From positions 8,025,501-8,089,500 of the forward strand of contig NZ_JAZHRV010000001.1 in NCBI RefSeq assembly GCF_036924595.1: a stretch of DNA of 64,000 nucleotides, in the 5' to 3' direction. Shown here in pieces: positions 47,728 through 57,066 of the stretch (its first letter is position 1; the number at the start of each line of letters is the position of its first letter). The position numbers were made by a program, and so were the translations under genes. The notes beneath the pieces are model-generated. The model had not been told where the DNA came from. It ran no database searches and saw only the letters and a program-made list of their open reading frames with translations. Source of the stretch: Bradyrhizobium algeriense. GTDB lineage: Bacteria > Pseudomonadota > Alphaproteobacteria > Rhizobiales > Xanthobacteraceae.

Positions 47728-48789
47728 TCAGGTGGTGCGGAACCGCAATATGCCGTCGCTGACCTCGCAGGTCAGCCGGCCCTCGACCAGCATGTAGTTG
47801 ACATGCGCGACCAGTTCGCCTGCGGCAAAGCCCATCTGGTGCTCGTCGAGCACATGCTTGTGGAACACGACCGGCACGAGTTCCTTGGAAGTCTGCGGCA
47901 CTTCCCGGCAGGCTTCGGCGATCAGGCGGCAGCGGTCCTCGTGATGGTCGGCGAGTTGCTTGATGCGGGTCTTCAGCCCGTAGAACGGCACGCCGTGACC
48001 GGGTAGCACCATGACGTCGTAGGGCAGCGTGGTGGTCAGGCTCGCCAGCGAGGCCAGATATTCGCCGAGCGAGTTCTGGTCGGGCTCGACCGCCCAGACG
48101 CTGACATTGGGCGAGATCTTGCTCAGCACCTGGTCGGCGGAGAGGAACAATTTGTCGGCGGCGCAATACAGCATCACCTGGTCGAGCGCGTGGCCGCCGC
48201 CGGTGATCACCTTGAAGCGGCGGGCGCCGATCACGACCTCGTCGCCATGCGAGATGCGGCGATAGGACGGCGGCAGCACCGAAACCCGCTTCAAATAATC
48301 CTGGCCGCGGCCGAGCAATCGGTCGGTCAGGCTTTCATCCATGCCGTGCCGGCGGAAGAACAGCCGCTGCGCGTTGCGGCGCTCCTCGGTGCCGCGGTTC
48401 TGGTGATAGACCGATTGCAGGTATTCGACCTGCGACATCTGCAGCGGGCAGTCGAAGCGCTCCGTGATCCACCCGGCGAGGCCGACGTGATCGGGATGCG
48501 AATGGGTGACGATCAGCCGCGTCACCTTCACATGCCGGAGCGGCCCCTCGAACAGGGTGGTCCAGGCCGCAATGGATTCCTCATTGCCGAATCCGGAATC
48601 GATCATCGCCCAGCCGTCGCCATCGGCCAGCAGATAGATGTTCACGTGATTGAGCCGGAACGGCAGCTTCAGGCGGACCCAAAGCACGCCGGGCACCACC
48701 TCGACGACCTGATCGTGGCCGGGGTGGTTTTCGAAGGGGTATCGCAGTGCCTCGGCCGAGGACTGCGCGATGTCGGTTTTCGAATGCAT
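47728..48789 (-). CDS. MBL-fold metallo-hydrolase
   Basis: A 353-residue metallo-beta-lactamase-fold protein. The metal-binding motif is RLIVTHSHPDHVGLAGWITE, with other ligands in KVITGGGHALDQVMLYCAAD and DVMVLPGHGVPFYGL. A C-terminal helical and winged-helix-like region of about 100 residues (ending VSDGILRFRTT) is typical of the hydroxyacylglutathione-hydrolase/SoxH-like subgroup. The substrate is unknown. It is convergent with the malonyl-CoA decarboxylase gene with a 31-base gap. Confidence 0.88.
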   Translation of the reverse strand: MHSKTDIAQSSAEALRYPFENHPGHDQVVEVVPGVLWVRLKLPFRLNHVNIYLLADGDGWAMIDSGFGNEESIAAWTTLFEGPLRHVKVTRLIVTHSHPDHVGLAGWITERFDCPLQMSQVEYLQSVYHQNRGTEERRNAQRLFFRRHGMDESLTDRLLGRGQDYLKRVSVLPPSYRRISHGDEVVIGARRFKVITGGGHALDQVMLYCAADKLFLSADQVLSKISPNVSVWAVEPDQNSLGEYLASLASLTTTLPYDVMVLPGHGVPFYGLKTRIKQLADHHEDRCRLIAEACREVPQTSKELVPVVFHKHVLDEHQMGFAAGELVAHVNYMLVEGRLTCEVSDGILRFRTT

Positions 48790-48842
48790 GCTACCGGCTT
48801 AGCGGCAGAGGCGGCGCCGCGCCAGCCGAAAAAGCGGGTGGC

Positions 48843-48946
48843 CGTCATTCCGGGGCGCATCGAAGATGCGAACCTCAGGTGTGCGGTTGCACACCGGGGA
48901 ATCTCGAGATTCCGGGTTCTATGCTTCGCATAGCCCCGGAATGACG
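48843..48946. repeat. Bradyrhizobium-type dyad repeat (CGTCATTCCGGGGC family)
   Basis: CGTCATTCCGGGGC at the left and GCCCCGGAATGACG at the right are inverted, with smaller dyads inside (GCATCGAAGATGC, GTGTGCGGTTGCACAC, GAATCTCGAGATTC). It lies between the MBL gene and the chemoreceptor gene. A diverged relative is at 63424-63506. Elements like this are very frequent in Bradyrhizobium genomes. Confidence 0.8.
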
Positions 48947-48954
48947 TTGTTTTT

Positions 48955-51081
48955 CTACGCCGCCCGGATGTTCGACAGGAACGCGTCGATTTCCTCACGC
49001 AGCACGTCGGCCTCGCGGCGCAGCGCGCCGGAGGCGGTCAGCACCTGGCCGGCCGCGGTTCCGGCCTGCGACGAGGCGCTGGAGACGCCGACGATGTTGG
49101 TGGAGACTTCGCTGGTGCCGCCGGCGGCGTGCTGGATGTTGCGCGCGATTTCGCGCGTCGCCGCACCCTGCTCCTCGACCGCGGCGGCGATCGCGGTGGT
49201 CACCTCGTTGATCTCGGCGATCGTGGTGCTGATGTTCCTGATCGCGGAGACTGCCGTCGTCGTCACCGTCTGCATGCTGACGATCTGCTGACGGATCTCG
49301 TCGGTGGCCTTCGCGGTCTGGTTGGCAAGGCTCTTCACCTCGGAAGCGACCACGGCGAATCCCCGTCCGGCATCGCCGGCGCGCGCGGCTTCGATGGTGG
49401 CGTTCAGCGCCAAGAGGTTGGTCTGCGAGGCGATGGTCTGGATCAGATCGACCACCACGCTGATCCGGGCGGCGTTGTCCGCAAGCCCCTGCATGGTGGC
49501 ATCGGTCGCGCCGGCGTCGTCGACCGCCTTGCGGGCGATCTCCGCCGAGGTGATGACCTGGCGGCCGATTTCCTCGATCGAGGAGGACAATTCCTCGGTG
49601 CCCGACGACACGGTCTGCACGTTGGCCGAAGTCTGCTCGGCGGCGGTCGCCACCGCGGTCACCAGTGCGCTCGATTGATCGGCGGTCGCCGACATGCTTT
49701 GCGCGGTCGATTGCATCGAGCCAGCCGCGGACGACAGGCTGTCGAGCGCGGTGCGAACGGTGGATTCGAACTCGACGATGCGCGCTTCCATGCGGTTGGC
49801 GCGCTCGGCCTTGGCGATGCGATCCTTGTCCTGCTCGGCGGAGAGCGCGCGGGTCTGGATCATGCTCTCGCGGAACACCTGCAGCGAATCCACCATGGCG
49901 CCGATCTCGTCCTCCTGGTGGCTTTGATAGACCTCCGATTCGAGGTCGCCGCTGGACAGCAATTGCATCGAGCGCTGCAGGTTGCTGATCCGCCGCAGGA
50001 TGTTGCGGCCGACATAGAGCCAGACGAACAGGATCGAACCGACCAGCGTCATGACGCCGAGGGCGAGCATGACCATGGTCCCGAACGAGATCTCCTGACG
50101 CGCCTGCCAGGCCGCGGCGTCGGTTTCCTTCTGCACGGCGTCGACCAGTTGCTGCACGCTGATGCCGAGGCCGACATTGAGCTTGCGGGTTTCCTCCAGA
50201 ATGGTCTGGCCGTAATCGTCCGCATCCAGTTCCTGCTGGCGGACCTTGAAGACGCCCATCTTGCCGTCGGCAAGCGCCAGCAGGCTCAAGGTTGTGTTTT
50301 GAACGGACCGCATCGCCGTGGTCTTGGGCAGCGCTTCGAGATTCGACTTCACGCGCGCCTGCGCGGTGCGGAAGTCCCGGGCGGTGGCTTCGAGCACATC
50401 GCCGCTGGTGGTCGAAAGCGCGGCGATCATGTCGAACGCCATGAGATTGCCGCTGGCGGCGATATCGGCGAGCTGGTCGGCGGTTTTGTGTGCCCGGATG
50501 GCTTCGGCCTGCGAGAAGTTGGGGGCCGCGTAGATGCTGTAGAGCTCGGTCTGCGCGTCGATGGCTGCAGGGCCGGCCGCGGCCACGAAGCGCCGCTGGG
50601 CCTTGCGCACCGCGTCGTAGAGCTTTTCGTGCTGGGCGCCCAGTTCGAGCCGCGCGCGCGCGGCCGAGCCGAGGCTCTTGATCACCTCATCGATGTTCTT
50701 CATGTTCTCGGTGAGCGCCGCAACGACCGCCTTGTCGGCACCGAGTTCGACGATCTCGCCGAGCTTCTGCAGCGCGACCGCCTGGGTTTCCTTCATTTTC
50801 CTGGTGCGATCGTTCAGCGCCTCCTCGCTGCGCGCAGCCAGCAGCGCCGGCCCCTGGCTGGCGAGGCTCGCGCTCTGCGCGGATAGCTGCAGGCTGGCGG
50901 CGAGACGGGGGATATCCCGTCCGCTCAGATCGACCATGGTCCCGCCGAGCCGTCCGAGCATCAGGCCGGCGCCGGCGGAGATGACGATCGCCATGCCGGC
51001 GATGACGGCGAAGGCGGCAAACAGACTGCCCCTGACGCCGAAGCGAAAACCCTTGAGCCGTGATTTGGATCGTGCCGACAT
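48955..51081 (-). CDS. Methyl-accepting chemotaxis protein
   Basis: A 708-residue chemoreceptor. Helix 1 lies near residues 18-42, the periplasmic ligand-binding part about 43-325 (helical), and helix 2 about 327-352 ([20 protein letters not shown]). A HAMP domain (about 355-410) follows, then a signalling domain (about 440-690) with [24 protein letters not shown] coiled coils and the conserved hairpin tip [23 protein letters not shown]-like. The ligand cannot be told. The protein has no C-terminal CheR-binding pentapeptide; it ends FLSNIRAA. There are no che genes beside it. Confidence 0.93.
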   Translation of the reverse strand: MSARSKSRLKGFRFGVRGSLFAAFAVIAGMAIVISAGAGLMLGRLGGTMVDLSGRDIPRLAASLQLSAQSASLASQGPALLAARSEEALNDRTRKMKETQAVALQKLGEIVELGADKAVVAALTENMKNIDEVIKSLGSAARARLELGAQHEKLYDAVRKAQRRFVAAAGPAAIDAQTELYSIYAAPNFSQAEAIRAHKTADQLADIAASGNLMAFDMIAALSTTSGDVLEATARDFRTAQARVKSNLEALPKTTAMRSVQNTTLSLLALADGKMGVFKVRQQELDADDYGQTILEETRKLNVGLGISVQQLVDAVQKETDAAAWQARQEISFGTMVMLALGVMTLVGSILFVWLYVGRNILRRISNLQRSMQLLSSGDLESEVYQSHQEDEIGAMVDSLQVFRESMIQTRALSAEQDKDRIAKAERANRMEARIVEFESTVRTALDSLSSAAGSMQSTAQSMSATADQSSALVTAVATAAEQTSANVQTVSSGTEELSSSIEEIGRQVITSAEIARKAVDDAGATDATMQGLADNAARISVVVDLIQTIASQTNLLALNATIEAARAGDAGRGFAVVASEVKSLANQTAKATDEIRQQIVSMQTVTTTAVSAIRNISTTIAEINEVTTAIAAAVEEQGAATREIARNIQHAAGGTSEVSTNIVGVSSASSQAGTAAGQVLTASGALRREADVLREEIDAFLSNIRAA

Positions 51082-51249
51082 TTTCCCGCTGTCCCGTCTA
51101 CGCTACCTTGAGGTGTTTCCTCGCGGCAGTATCACGGTACCCGGTTAACAAGTTTGGAACCGGAAGGGCTTTCGCCGCATTTTTGACAGCGGATTGCTCG
51201 CTTTGATGGATTTTTTCCGTGAACCGGAAAGACGTTGGCCAAAAACAAA

Positions 51250-51273
51250 AAGGCCGGCGTGAAAGCCGGCCTT
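51250..51273 (-). terminator. Intrinsic terminator of the Omp31-like gene
   Basis: AAGGCCGGC and GCCGGCCTT form a nine-base perfect stem with a six-base GTGAAA-like loop. On the minus strand it is followed by TTTTGTTTTT (51240-51249). It lies 23 bases after the porin-like gene stop. Confidence 0.85.
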
Positions 51274-51296
51274 CCGCAATTCGCAGTTGAATGCGT

Positions 51297-52022
51297 TCAG
51301 TAGCGTGCAACCACCGGGCTTGCGAAGTTGAAGCGATAATTAACGCCGAGCTTCAGGGTGTGGTCGTCGGTGTGGAAGCTTCCGAACGGCGCCAGCGCGG
51401 CGGGGGTCACGAAGCGGGTGCTGCCGAAGTCGTAATACATGTACTCGCCTTTGACCGACCAGTTCGGGGCGACCATGTACTCGAGGCCGGTGCCGACGGT
51501 CCAGCCGTTGCTGTGGTTGCCATTGAGCAGGAAGGCGGTCGGAACGCCGCCCAGCGTCACCCTCTCGTTGTTGTCGGAATAGGCGTAACCGCCTTTGACA
51601 TAGACCAGGCCCGGACCCCAGGTGTAGCCGATGCGGGCCGTGATCGAGCCGAGGCCGCGCTGATCGTTGGTATAGACGTAGCCGCCGGGGAAGGTGGCGG
51701 TGAGATTGCTCTTGCCGAGCCAGGAATACTGGCCCTCGGTGCCGAGCACCCAGTTCTGCGCGAACTGCCAATCCAGGCCGGCCTGAATGCCGCCGAGCAC
51801 GCGGGCGCTGGAATCGCTCAGAACGGCGCCGTTGAAGTCGTTGCTGCCGCTGAAGGCGCCGCCAACATGGCCGCCGATGTAGAAGCCGGTCCAGTTGTAG
51901 AGCGGCGCCGCATAGACCGGCGCCTTGTTGTAGTAGGGGCGCGCGCCGAGATCGGCGCCGGTGGCGGGCGCGGCGGCGGTGAGGGCTGCGAAGGCCACGA
52001 GGGCTGCGAGGATCTTCTTCAT
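51297..52022 (-). CDS. Outer membrane beta-barrel protein, Omp25/Omp31 family
   Basis: A 241-residue outer membrane protein. Signal peptide residues 1-23 (MKKILAALVAFAALTAAAPA); the mature part starts with YNWTGFYIGGHVGGAFSGSN, the classical Omp25/31 opening, and continues as amphipathic beta strands with the repeated pattern IGYTWGPGLVYVKGGYAYSD and a C-terminal LKLGVNYRFNF, ending in an aromatic barrel strand (VARY). The start at 52022 is preferred to 52097, whose extra residues are not a signal peptide. GGAGA lies about nine bases before the start. Confidence 0.9.
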   Translation of the reverse strand: MKKILAALVAFAALTAAAPATGADLGARPYYNKAPVYAAPLYNWTGFYIGGHVGGAFSGSNDFNGAVLSDSSARVLGGIQAGLDWQFAQNWVLGTEGQYSWLGKSNLTATFPGGYVYTNDQRGLGSITARIGYTWGPGLVYVKGGYAYSDNNERVTLGGVPTAFLLNGNHSNGWTVGTGLEYMVAPNWSVKGEYMYYDFGSTRFVTPAALAPFGSFHTDDHTLKLGVNYRFNFASPVVARY

Positions 52023-52245
52023 TATGTTGGTCTCCGAAAACCGTTCGGCGACACCCTCGTGCGGGGCGCCTTCCATGCCCACGCACATAGACGGCATTTG
52101 ACTAAAATGCTGTCACTTGGAAGCGACAGCGGATACGAACCCAACCCATTGGCAGACAAACGTTTTTTGTACTTAATGAAGGCCTAATCAAAGGTTAGGA
52201 AAGGCTTAATTTTCAGGCCCGTTCGGGCCTCCCGGCAAGCTTTGC

Positions 52246-52566
52246 TTAACCAATGCGGCGTCGCACGTCGCCGCGCATCTGTTCGCGGAAGGCCTGCCGG
52301 CGGGCGGGGCGGTCCTTCACCGGGACGTCGTGGCGGTCGAACACGTTGAACATTTCGAGGATCGGATAGTGGTCGCTGGCCATCGCCAGGATGCGCAGCA
52401 GCTCCGCCACAGGCCCGGTCGGCCCGGTGACCTCCCATCGGCGGATGGTGTCGGCGCCATCGGCAGCCGGCAGCCCGCAGAGTTTGGCCATGTCGGCCAC
52501 CGACAGCGGCTGGCCGATGGCCTCACCGAGATGCTGGCGAAGTTTCTTCAATTCCGCTCCGGTCAC
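52246..52566 (-). CDS. Small helix-turn-helix regulator
   Basis: A 106-residue protein. The N-terminal half holds a helix-turn-helix-like region: MTGAELKKLRQHLGEAIGQP and LSVADMAKLCGLPAADGADT. It then reads TIRRWEVTGPTGPVAELLRI, a pattern seen in Xre-like regulators, and the C-terminal half is basic (RPARRQAFREQMRGDVRRRI). It lies divergent from the small membrane protein gene at 52668, so it may control that gene or itself. The target is unknown. Confidence 0.72.
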   Translation of the reverse strand: MTGAELKKLRQHLGEAIGQPLSVADMAKLCGLPAADGADTIRRWEVTGPTGPVAELLRILAMASDHYPILEMFNVFDRHDVPVKDRPARRQAFREQMRGDVRRRIG

Positions 52567-52667
52567 GGCTTCTCCGTCTCAAATCGACATCTGTGAAGTA
52601 CGTCACATACGGCTTCGAGGGTCGGGGCTATACGCAATGCATAAGGTTTCCTGATGAGGAGGCAACC

Positions 52668-52901
52668 ATGCGCCAATTACTCGAGAGCCTTACCCCCGAG
52701 GCCCGCCAGATCTACTGGAAATGGGTCGGCGGCATGTTCGCACTTTATGTCGTGCTGCTGTTCGCCGCGGCAGGTGTATTCATGGGTCACGAATCATCGC
52801 GCAAGCTGGCGCAGCAACCGGTCACGACTGTGGCCATCGACGGCAAGTCGCGCTCCATCGGCGAGATCGCGGCGCCGCTGCGGCAAGCCGCGCGGTATTG
52901 A
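52668..52901 (+). CDS. Single-helix membrane protein, unknown function
   Basis: A 77-residue protein with one membrane helix (about residues 20-40, WVGGMFALYVVLLFAAAGVF), a short amphipathic N-terminus (MRQLLESLTPEARQIYWK) and a hydrophilic C-terminus. The Shine-Dalgarno GAGGAGG lies six bases before the ATG at 52668; an earlier in-frame ATG at 52593 gives an unlikely extension. No family recognised. Confidence 0.62.
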   Translation: MRQLLESLTPEARQIYWKWVGGMFALYVVLLFAAAGVFMGHESSRKLAQQPVTTVAIDGKSRSIGEIAAPLRQAARY

Positions 52902-52906
52902 AGTAT

Positions 52907-54376
52907 TCAGACGCCGATCGCATTCCGCGCGACGACGTCGCGATAGAAGGCGACGCTCAGTTTCGGCGTCCGGCGCTGCGTCTCGAAGTCGACGTGATAA
53001 AGCCCGAAGCGCTGCTTATAGCCGAAGATCCATTCGAAATTATCCATCAGGCTCCAGAGGAAATAGCCGCGGACCGGCACGCCCTCCGACGTCGCGCGCT
53101 GCAACTGCCTGAGATAATTGCGCAGGTACATGATGCGATCGAGGTCGTAGACCTGGCCGTCGGCGCGCAGCTTGTCCTCCGACGAGGTGCCGTTCTCGCT
53201 GATGTAGATCGTCTTGATATTCCAGACCTTCGCCGCCAGCCGCGGCGCCCAGTAGATCGTCTCCGGTCCGACGCGCAGCCATTCCGAATCCATATGCGGG
53301 AACGAGGCCGGGAACGGCAGCACGTGCCAGCCCGGCGCCTTGTCGGAAGCGGCGATGTAGAACTGCGGCGCGTAGATGTTGAGGCCGACGAAATCATTGG
53401 GTGAGGAAATGATCTTGAGTTCTTCGGCGGTAAATTTCGGCGCATTGTTGCCCGCGAACTGAAGAAATCCGTCGGTGTATCTGCCCTCCAGGATGACGCC
53501 GAGGAGGCCTGAGTTCAATTCGCGCGTCGCCGTCTCGGCGGCGCGAACGTTTTCGGGTGTGTCGAATGCCGGCACGCAAGCCGCGATGTTTTCGGCCGGA
53601 CCCACTCTGGTGCCCGCGCGCCCGTGCGCGCGGATCGCCTGCACGGCGAGGCCGTGCGCCAGCGCCACATGGTGGCGGACCTGATTGACGTCTGCGTCCG
53701 GCAGTTTGAGGCCGGGGGCATCGATGCCCCATCCATAGCCGAAATTCACGAACCTTCCGGCTTCGTTGATCGTGAAGATCGACCTGACGCGATCAGTGAT
53801 ACGCGCTGCCACGTGGGCGGCATAATCGCCGAATGCCTTTGACGTTTCGCTGGATCGCCAGCCGCCCACTTTGTCCTCGAGCGCTTGCGGCAGATCCCAG
53901 TGATACAGCGTCGCGTATGGCTCGATGCCCTGCTTCAGCAACTCGTCGATGAGGCGGTCGTAGAAGTCGAGGCCCTTGGGGTTCGGCTTGCCCGTTCCGT
54001 CCGGAAACACCCGCGGCCACGCGATCGAAAACCGGTAGGCCTTTGCGCCGAGCTCGCGGATCAGGCCGACGTCTTCCTTGTAGCGGTGGTAGTGATCGTT
54101 GGCGAAATCGCCCGTGGTACCGTCCCCGATCTTGCCGGGAGTATGCGCGAACGTGTCCCAGATCGAGCGGCCGCGGCCGTCTGCGTTCACGGCGCCCTCG
54201 ATCTGGTAGGCCGAGGTGGCGGTGCCCCACAAGAAGTCTTTTGGAAAACTCGCAGGCCCCGGCCGCTCGGGTGCCGCTTGCGCGGCGACGTCGGCCGGCG
54301 CCGCGGCGATGCCGAGCGCAGACAAGCCTGCAAGCTTTGCAAAATGCCGACGCGAGAATTTTCCGAACATCGTCAT
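52907..54376 (-). CDS. Exported GH1 family beta-glucosidase
   Basis: A 489-residue glycoside hydrolase family 1 protein with a Tat signal (FGKFSRRHFAKLAGLSALGI). The TIM-barrel starts FPKDFLWGTATSAYQIEGAV. The acid/base E205 lies in SIFTINEAGRF, where the usual Pro after NE is Ala. The nucleophile E394 lies in TIYISENGTSSED. AYRFSIAWPRVFPDGTGKPN is also a family block. It presumably cleaves beta-glucosides in the periplasm, acting after the GH16 enzyme encoded six bases upstream. A Tat-exported GH1 enzyme is uncommon because most are cytoplasmic. Confidence 0.9.
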   Translation of the reverse strand: MTMFGKFSRRHFAKLAGLSALGIAAAPADVAAQAAPERPGPASFPKDFLWGTATSAYQIEGAVNADGRGRSIWDTFAHTPGKIGDGTTGDFANDHYHRYKEDVGLIRELGAKAYRFSIAWPRVFPDGTGKPNPKGLDFYDRLIDELLKQGIEPYATLYHWDLPQALEDKVGGWRSSETSKAFGDYAAHVAARITDRVRSIFTINEAGRFVNFGYGWGIDAPGLKLPDADVNQVRHHVALAHGLAVQAIRAHGRAGTRVGPAENIAACVPAFDTPENVRAAETATRELNSGLLGVILEGRYTDGFLQFAGNNAPKFTAEELKIISSPNDFVGLNIYAPQFYIAASDKAPGWHVLPFPASFPHMDSEWLRVGPETIYWAPRLAAKVWNIKTIYISENGTSSEDKLRADGQVYDLDRIMYLRNYLRQLQRATSEGVPVRGYFLWSLMDNFEWIFGYKQRFGLYHVDFETQRRTPKLSVAFYRDVVARNAIGV

Positions 54377-54382
54377 CTCCGG

Positions 54383-55468
54383 TCAGCGTTCGTCGATTTG
54401 ATAGGCGGATATCCGGTCGATCTCGAATGCGACAATATTGGGAGATTCGCCATCGACGAACCCCACGCCCTCGAGAGTCTTCGTGCCCATCGCAAGGTTC
54501 ACGATCATGTACATGGGGTCGTGGAAGCCGACCGGGACCTTGATCTCGGAGACCGGCTGGCGGTCGATGAAATAGGTGATGCGATCCGGCTGCCACAGCA
54601 CGCCGTAGTCGTGGAACGCGGTCGGAGCGTCCGGCACAATGAAGTCAAACCCGCAGCGTTCCACGCGCTGCGTCTCCGGTATTCGCCAATGCGTCGTCAT
54701 CACGATGTCACCGGGCCGTTGCCCGCGGCCCTCCATGATATCGACTTCCGGCGGCCAGCCACCGTCATCGGCGAGCATCCAGAACGCCGGCCACACGCCG
54801 ACGCCGACCGGTATCTTGGCGCGCATTTCGAAGTAGCCGAACTTCTGGGAAAACCGGCTCTGCGTCGTCAGGATGCCCGAGATATATTCATTGTCGAACA
54901 GCACGGTCTTGAGCGAAGGCGGGGTGCGGCTGGCTGTGATTGAGAGAATGCCGTCTTTGACATTGAACGGATCGAGGCCGAGCGGCGTTGTTTCCCGCCC
55001 GCCATAACGCGGATCGACATAGATCTGCTGTTCGCCGTTGTAGGTGCTCTTGCGCCTGAAGTCGGAGCCCTCGCCGCCCCAATAGCGCGCTTCCGGCCAG
55101 GCAGCGCCGCCGGCGTAGTACGGCGCCCATCTGGCGTCCAGCAGCGGATGCGCGTCGAAATCGTCGTGGAAGGTCCGGTGCAGCGATACCGATGCGAACG
55201 ATGCGGGGTTCGGCGCCTCGACGCGGCGGCATTTTTCGCCGAGGATGTCGGTTGCGACCTGCAGCGTGAGTTTGGCTGTCGCGCCGGCGAGATCGACCTG
55301 CGCGAACGCCGGGCCGGCGAACAGGCAGCCGATCGAAACCAAAGGGTACAGCACCAGGGCGTACAGCGCCAATCTCTCTGTTCCCGGCTCGCTTCGGCAC
55401 GACAGGCGATCATTCACGGACGTTGCCCTCGGTCTGACGATCCTTCGGAACACGACCGACGTACTCAC
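54383..55468 (-). CDS. Secreted GH16 family beta-glucanase
   Basis: A 361-residue secreted protein of family 16 (laminarinase/licheninase-like). A long signal region ends near residue 56 (LVLYPLVSIGCLFAGPAFAQ). The catalytic motif E-x-D-x-x-E is EVDIMEGRG (E241, D243, E246). KFGYFEMRAKIPVGVGVWPA and YGVLWQPDRITYFIDRQPV are family segments. It likely cuts beta-1,3/1,4-linked glucans. It is the first gene of a two-gene unit with the GH1 enzyme (six-base gap). An upstream start cannot be excluded. Confidence 0.88.
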   Translation of the reverse strand: MSTSVVFRRIVRPRATSVNDRLSCRSEPGTERLALYALVLYPLVSIGCLFAGPAFAQVDLAGATAKLTLQVATDILGEKCRRVEAPNPASFASVSLHRTFHDDFDAHPLLDARWAPYYAGGAAWPEARYWGGEGSDFRRKSTYNGEQQIYVDPRYGGRETTPLGLDPFNVKDGILSITASRTPPSLKTVLFDNEYISGILTTQSRFSQKFGYFEMRAKIPVGVGVWPAFWMLADDGGWPPEVDIMEGRGQRPGDIVMTTHWRIPETQRVERCGFDFIVPDAPTAFHDYGVLWQPDRITYFIDRQPVSEIKVPVGFHDPMYMIVNLAMGTKTLEGVGFVDGESPNIVAFEIDRISAYQIDER

Positions 55469-55668
55469 CTGTTTGAGGTACGTAGTTATACGTGGAGGCT
55501 GCTTAACGGCAAGGTAGCCAAGTTTGATGTTGATTAAAATGCTTGATGCGATGGCGCCGAGTGCGGAACTCGGTCGTCCGAACCAATAGTAAAAGAGTTC
55601 ATTTTCTTTTCAATGCTTCAATTTTAAAGGGCAGATACCTCAATAGTACCGGGTACGGAAGTTTTTGG

Positions 55669-56709
55669 ATGCTCGTCTATTTTGTCACAGACGAACCGAC
55701 GAAGTTACCGGCGATTCGCGCGATGCTCGAACCGCAACACGCCGTGGTTCCCTGGGTGCTGGGCGGCGACGGCACCGGGATCAGGTCGCATGGCGTGCTG
55801 ATGGTCGACATTGACCTGCGGCAGATGACGCGCGTCGATCAGCTCAGGGTCATTTTGCAAAACCTCGCCCGCATTCCCGAGAAGCTGTTCGTCGTTCACA
55901 ATCTCTCCCGCTCGATGGTTGCGCAGGCCTATGCCCTCGGCGCGACCGCGATCATTTCACGCCCCAAGGAAGCCATTCTCAAGGTCACGCAGATCGAGGC
56001 GGCGGAAGCCGCCGAGGAAGATAAGGCTGCGGATCCGACATTGCAGATGGGCGAAGGCGTGGCAGCCTTCGCCTCGATGTTTTCGGATGTGCGCCGTGGC
56101 AGGCCGCTGAAGCTTGTCGATGCGAAGCGTGCGACGTCGAAGATCATCGCCCGTGTCGGGCAGGATGGACTCTCGACATGGCTCGACGAGGTGCGGCGCT
56201 ATCACGAGGGCACGTTTCAGCACTGCCTGCTGGTGACCGGTGTTGCGGTCGCCTTCGGCCTGGATGTCGGGTTCTCCGGCGGCGACGTCTCGCGGCTCGG
56301 AATCGCGGCGACCCTCCACGACATCGGGAAGGCGCGCATTCCGCTGTCGATCCTGGACAAGCCGGGCCGCCTCGACCCCGAGGAGGAGGAGATCATCCGG
56401 CGTCATCCCGTGATCGGACATGATCTGCTAAAGGGCGTAGCGGGCATCAGCCCGGAAATTCTTGATGGCGTGCGGCATCATCACGAATATCTCGATGGCT
56501 CCGGCTATCCGGATGGACTGGCGGGCTCGCAGATTTCCGATCTGGTCAGGTTGCTGACGATCTCGGATATCTTCGCAGCACTTGTCGAGTCCAGGCCATA
56601 CCGGCCGCCAATGGCGCGGCAGGACGCCTACCAGATCCTCTGCGGCATGGAGGGCAAGCTGGAGGGAGCGCTGGTCAGGGCGTTCCGGAAAGTGGCGCTG
56701 GCGGGGTGA
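55669..56709 (+). CDS. HD-GYP domain protein with degenerate receiver
   Basis: A 346-residue protein. Residues 1-115 resemble a receiver domain (VYFVTDEPTKLPAIRAMLEP, GVLMVDIDLRQM) in which the acidic pocket is incomplete. Residues about 170-330 are HD-GYP: HDIGKARIPLSILDKPGRLD for the HD metal site, HPVIGHDLL and HHHEYLDGSGYPDGL for the GYP signature. This predicts a cyclic-di-GMP phosphodiesterase. The chosen start is 55669 because it begins at the domain, with GGAAG about nine bases upstream; the frame stays open 126 bases earlier. Confidence 0.87.
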   Translation: MLVYFVTDEPTKLPAIRAMLEPQHAVVPWVLGGDGTGIRSHGVLMVDIDLRQMTRVDQLRVILQNLARIPEKLFVVHNLSRSMVAQAYALGATAIISRPKEAILKVTQIEAAEAAEEDKAADPTLQMGEGVAAFASMFSDVRRGRPLKLVDAKRATSKIIARVGQDGLSTWLDEVRRYHEGTFQHCLLVTGVAVAFGLDVGFSGGDVSRLGIAATLHDIGKARIPLSILDKPGRLDPEEEEIIRRHPVIGHDLLKGVAGISPEILDGVRHHHEYLDGSGYPDGLAGSQISDLVRLLTISDIFAALVESRPYRPPMARQDAYQILCGMEGKLEGALVRAFRKVALAG

Positions 56710-57066
56710 ACGGCACCTGCCGACGCTCCATGCGGAGGTGATCGCGATCTCGGGCAGGTTTCCCAACTGAGGCGGGCCATTTCATTGGAAGGGGACGGCG
56801 CTGCCAGACAGGGTTGAGGGGCAACCCTTCCGCTGAAATCGTTGAGTTTTTTCGCTTCGCGGCGCCGCATTAAGGGGTCGCCTTACCTTTACTGGCGCGG
56901 CGCGTTAGGGTACTCAGCAAGTGTCGTATCCAAGAACGCCGTTCAAAGCCGGCACGATGAAAGTGGAGTTGGTGTCGGCGCAACGCAGAAGACATTCCTG
57001 CCAAAGACATTCCTGCCAAAGGCATTCCAGCAAAGCTGCGTCGTCTGAGGGAGGAAGTTTCTCGTG
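56710..57066. other. Intergenic region before the Crp/Fnr gene, with tandem repeat
   Basis: These 357 bases contain no supported gene. A 15-base unit is repeated nearly three times at 56991-57034. The rest is ordinary mixed-composition sequence with the promoter of the Crp/Fnr gene and a GAGGAAG site before its GTG/ATG start. An open frame at 56842-57048 is considered chance. Confidence 0.55.
56991..57034 (+). repeat. 15-base tandem repeat, about 2.9 copies
   Basis: GACATTCCTGCCAAA is repeated exactly at 56991-57005 and 57006-57020, and the third copy 57021-57034 (GGCATTCCAGCAAA) has two changes and one deletion. It lies just upstream of the Crp/Fnr-family gene. Recent slippage or a binding-site cluster are both possible. 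Confidence 0.85.

Noticed and set aside
49129..50886. 585-residue plus-strand open frame over the chemoreceptor
   Set aside because: Antisense shadow; the minus strand has a complete receptor with HAMP and signalling domains.
56991..57034. Possible CRISPR array
   Set aside because: The units are directly adjacent with no spacers and only about three copies; not a CRISPR layout.
56842..57048. 68-residue frame with a KTFLPKTFLPK repeat
   Set aside because: The repeat is the translation of the 15-base tandem DNA repeat; no ribosome site and no domain support a protein.
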